Source: Chloroflexota bacterium (GTDB lineage: Bacteria > Chloroflexota > Dehalococcoidia > Lucifugimonadales > Lucifugimonadaceae). From it: DNA of 8,161 nt. The stretch is taken from positions 1-8,161 of the forward strand of contig JACETA010000033.1 of NCBI GenBank assembly GCA_013911545.1, in the 5' to 3' direction. The position numbers and the translations under genes are program-made. Position 1 is the stretch's first letter. Every line of letters starts with the position of its first letter. Positions 6,394 through 8,161 of the stretch are shown here, one piece after another. The notes under the pieces are model-generated. The model worked only from the letters and a program-made list of their open reading frames with translations, made no database searches and was not told the DNA's origin.

Positions 6394-7190
6394 TTCTTAA
6401 CACTCGATAACATATTTATATGCTCATTAATATTATTATTTTTTAAAATTGATTCTCCTACTAAAACGCCATCGGCACCTTGCTCAGCCATCATACTGAC
6501 ATGGTCAATATTCTTGATTCCACTTTCTGAAATTAATATTTTATCTTTAGGCACCTTCGGTGCTAAATCTTCAAAGACTTTTAAAGAGGTTTCTAAGTTA
6601 TTTAAATTTCTGTTATTTATGCCTATTAATTCAGCACCATTATTAATGGCAAGATTCATTTCATATTCATTAAATATTTCTACAAGAGGTGTAATTGATA
6701 ATTCATGGCATGTATTAATTAATTTATTTAATTCATTTTCATTTAATATTGAAACTATAATTAATGCTGCTGAAGCACCATTTAATGCACCTTCAAAAAT
6801 TTGATATTCATCAAAAATAAAATCTTTTTGTAAAACAGGAATATTTTTATTTTGGCAAATTGATGAAACATTTTTTAAATCTTTAACTGATCCGCCAAAT
6901 CTAGTTTTCTCTGTAAGAATTGAAATTGCGGATACCCCGCTATTAACATAAAGGTTAGTAATTTCTTCAATATTTAAATTGGGTAATATGTCTCCTGCAG
7001 ATGCCGAAGATCTTTTGATTTCAGCAATTAAAGCTACCTCATCTTTATTAAAAATATCTAAAAAATTATTTGGTTTTTTAATATTAGAAACTCTATTAAC
7101 TAATTCCTTTAAAGGAGAAATATCTTTTTTTTCTTCAATTAATTTTTTTTTATCTTGGATAATTTTTTTTAGAACTGGACCTAATTGCAT
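6384..7190 (-). CDS. trpC: Indole-3-glycerol-phosphate synthase TrpC
   Basis: Cytosolic TIM-barrel enzyme that cyclises and decarboxylates CdRP to indole-3-glycerol phosphate. It is full length (268 aa) and not fused to TrpF. All catalytic residues known from the Sulfolobus enzyme have counterparts: Glu57 and Lys59 (AEIKRSS), Lys122 (LQKDF), Glu171 (PLVEIF), Asn192 (GINNRNL), Glu222 and Ser223 (ISESGI). The loop usually reading SPSKG is SASAG here (residues 62-66), losing the Pro and Lys, which are not the core catalytic residues. GADGVLVGE near the C-terminus is the phosphate-binding region. The gene starts 2 bp after the trpD stop, with only a weak GGA as ribosome site, and overlaps trpF by 10 bp. 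The 5' end is Lys-rich with T8-T9 runs on the plus strand. Confidence 0.97.
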   Translation of the reverse strand: MQLGPVLKKIIQDKKKLIEEKKDISPLKELVNRVSNIKKPNNFLDIFNKDEVALIAEIKRSSASAGDILPNLNIEEITNLYVNSGVSAISILTEKTRFGGSVKDLKNVSSICQNKNIPVLQKDFIFDEYQIFEGALNGASAALIIVSILNENELNKLINTCHELSITPLVEIFNEYEMNLAINNGAELIGINNRNLNNLETSLKVFEDLAPKVPKDKILISESGIKNIDHVSMMAEQGADGVLVGESILKNNNINEHINMLSSVKKCK

Positions 7191-7192
7191 AG

Positions 7193-8161
7193 TTAATCCA
7201 TTTTATTTGATATTTCTATTAATTCTAATAATTTCGATTGAGCTGCTCCTGAATCAATTGAAGTTTTTGACATTTCAGATGCATCTTGGAAACTACTTGT
7301 TTTGCCTGCGGCAACCAATGCGGCTGCAGCATTTATTATAACTGCATTTCTTCTTGAAGATATTTCACTTTTTTCTAAAGGATCTGATCCTTTTCCAGCA
7401 AATATATCTTTAATTGTTTCAACACTTTCTTTGACGCTGTCCACAACTAAATTACTTAAATTAGATTCTGGTAAACCAAAATCTGAAATTCTTGTTCTTC
7501 TTCTTTTGACCTTATCTTTGTCTACTTGCCAAATATTCGTATTTCCTTCAATACTGATTTCATCTAAATTATTGTGGCCATTTACAACTATTGAGTTTTC
7601 TGTTCCCAAAATTTTTAAAGCCTCTGAAACTTTTTCAGCAGATTCATAATTTGATATTCCAATTAATTGATTGGAGGCACCAGCTGGATTAGTTAATGGA
7701 CCCAAAATATTAAATACTGTAGGTATACCAATCTCTTTTCTTAAAGGTGACGCAAACTTCATTGCAGGATGAAAGGATTGAGCAAATATAAAACCAATTC
7801 CAATTTCTTGAATACATTTTTTCACAGAATAGGGTGTAAGGGTAATTTTTACACCTAATTCTTCGAGGGCATCAGCACTTCCAGATGAACCAGAAATAGC
7901 TCTATTGCCATGCTTAGCAACTTTTATTCCTGCGCCTGCAACAACAAATGCAACTGCTGTTGAAATGTTGAAAGTTCTTAATCCGTCCCCACCAGTTCCG
8001 CATGTATCAAGCAGAGGTTCATTCAGTTCAATTTTTAATGACTTTTCTCTCATCGCAGTAGCAAGCCCTGCAATTTCAATTGGCGTTTCACCTTTCATTT
8101 TCATCGCTATAATAAATGACCCAAATTGAGCAGGAGTAACTTCACCGCTCATAATTTCATT
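7193..8161 (-). CDS. trpD: Anthranilate phosphoribosyltransferase TrpD, N-terminus cut by window edge
   Basis: Cytosolic enzyme that joins anthranilate and PRPP to give N-(5'-phosphoribosyl)-anthranilate. The frame is open through the right edge; the residues NEI before the Met at 8152 match the usual TrpD helix NEIMSGEVTPAQ, so that Met is internal and about 20-25 N-terminal residues lie outside. Of the protein 322 residues are visible. The PRPP-binding loop CGTGGDG is at about 54-60 of the visible part, followed by TFNISTA, VAKHGNRAISG and GSADALEELG; NILGPLTNPAG and the LDEIS segment follow. This distinguishes it from the related thymidine phosphorylases. It is not fused to TrpG in the visible part. 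It leads a trpD-trpC-trpF block with a 2-bp gap before trpC; its promoter is outside the window. Confidence 0.97.
   Translation of the reverse strand, partial: NEIMSGEVTPAQFGSFIIAMKMKGETPIEIAGLATAMREKSLKIELNEPLLDTCGTGGDGLRTFNISTAVAFVVAGAGIKVAKHGNRAISGSSGSADALEELGVKITLTPYSVKKCIQEIGIGFIFAQSFHPAMKFASPLRKEIGIPTVFNILGPLTNPAGASNQLIGISNYESAEKVSEALKILGTENSIVVNGHNNLDEISIEGNTNIWQVDKDKVKRRRTRISDFGLPESNLSNLVVDSVKESVETIKDIFAGKGSDPLEKSEISSRRNAVIINAAAALVAAGKTSSFQDASEMSKTSIDSGAAQSKLLELIEISNKMD

Noticed and set aside
7143..7170. T8-T9 runs at the 5' end of trpC, considered as a terminator or slippage site
   Set aside because: They encode Lys codons in an AT-rich genome, no GC stem precedes them, and the frame is intact on both sides.
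6388..8129. Plus-strand open frames opposite trpC and trpD
   Set aside because: The minus strand encodes complete catalytic motifs of TrpC and TrpD; the plus-strand products are low-complexity hydrophobic translations with no family features.
8150..8152. Met codon at 8152 as the trpD start
   Set aside because: The residues before it (NEI) continue the conserved TrpD helix and the frame is open to the window edge, so this Met is internal.
1..8161. CRISPR array, tRNA/rRNA, insertion sequence or phage genes
   Set aside because: Coding genes fill nearly the whole window; the longest gap is 38 bp. I saw no direct repeats with spacers, no cloverleaf and no transposase or integrase motif.

Overview
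This is an AT-rich window (by eye near 30% GC, with almost no intergenic DNA) from a compact bacterial genome. The composition, tight packing and gene set suggest a streamlined aquatic or marine bacterium. I lean weakly towards Chloroflexota (SAR202-like): the lipoprotein at 2540-3571 resembles, from memory, hypothetical proteins of that phylum, and an hflK-hflC pair would fit. This placement is inference and needs a homology search. I see no sign of phage, transposon, CRISPR, tRNA or rRNA.

Layout. (1) Positions 1-1575, minus strand: a mannonate dehydratase-like gene (uxuA family, cut by the left edge) lies 22 bp downstream of rsmG, the 16S rRNA m7G methyltransferase gene. (2) Positions 1576-1613: a 38-bp divergent intergenic region with overlapping back-to-back -10 boxes. 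(3) Positions 1614-3571, plus strand: a genuine formylglycine-generating enzyme (both active-site cysteines present) overlaps a TTG-started lipoprotein gene carrying an HExxH...NExxA putative zinc-protease signature. (4) Positions 3573-5762, plus strand: an extended -10 promoter followed by hflK and hflC, which abut exactly; these encode the membrane SPFH pair that modulates FtsH. (5) Positions 5767-8161, minus strand: trpD (cut by the right edge), trpC and trpF, a tightly packed tryptophan-biosynthesis segment that meets hflC tail to tail with 4 bp between the stop codons.

How the genes work together. TrpD, TrpC and TrpF catalyse three successive steps from anthranilate to indole-3-glycerol phosphate (TrpD phosphoribosyl transfer, TrpF isomerisation, TrpC cyclisation); trpE/G and trpA/B are not visible. 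HflK and HflC should form a membrane complex around FtsH, which is not in the window. The FGE would activate sulfatases encoded elsewhere. Together with the uxuA-type sugar-acid dehydratase this hints at use of sulfated or uronate-containing polysaccharides, but the two genes are on opposite strands and no sulfatase is visible, so the link is speculative.

Most of the window is ordinary housekeeping and biosynthesis. The points most worth a second look are the poorly described lipoprotein metallopeptidase candidate coupled to the FGE, the apparently leaderless promoter geometry at fge and hflK, and the altered active-site neighbourhood of the UxuA-like protein.
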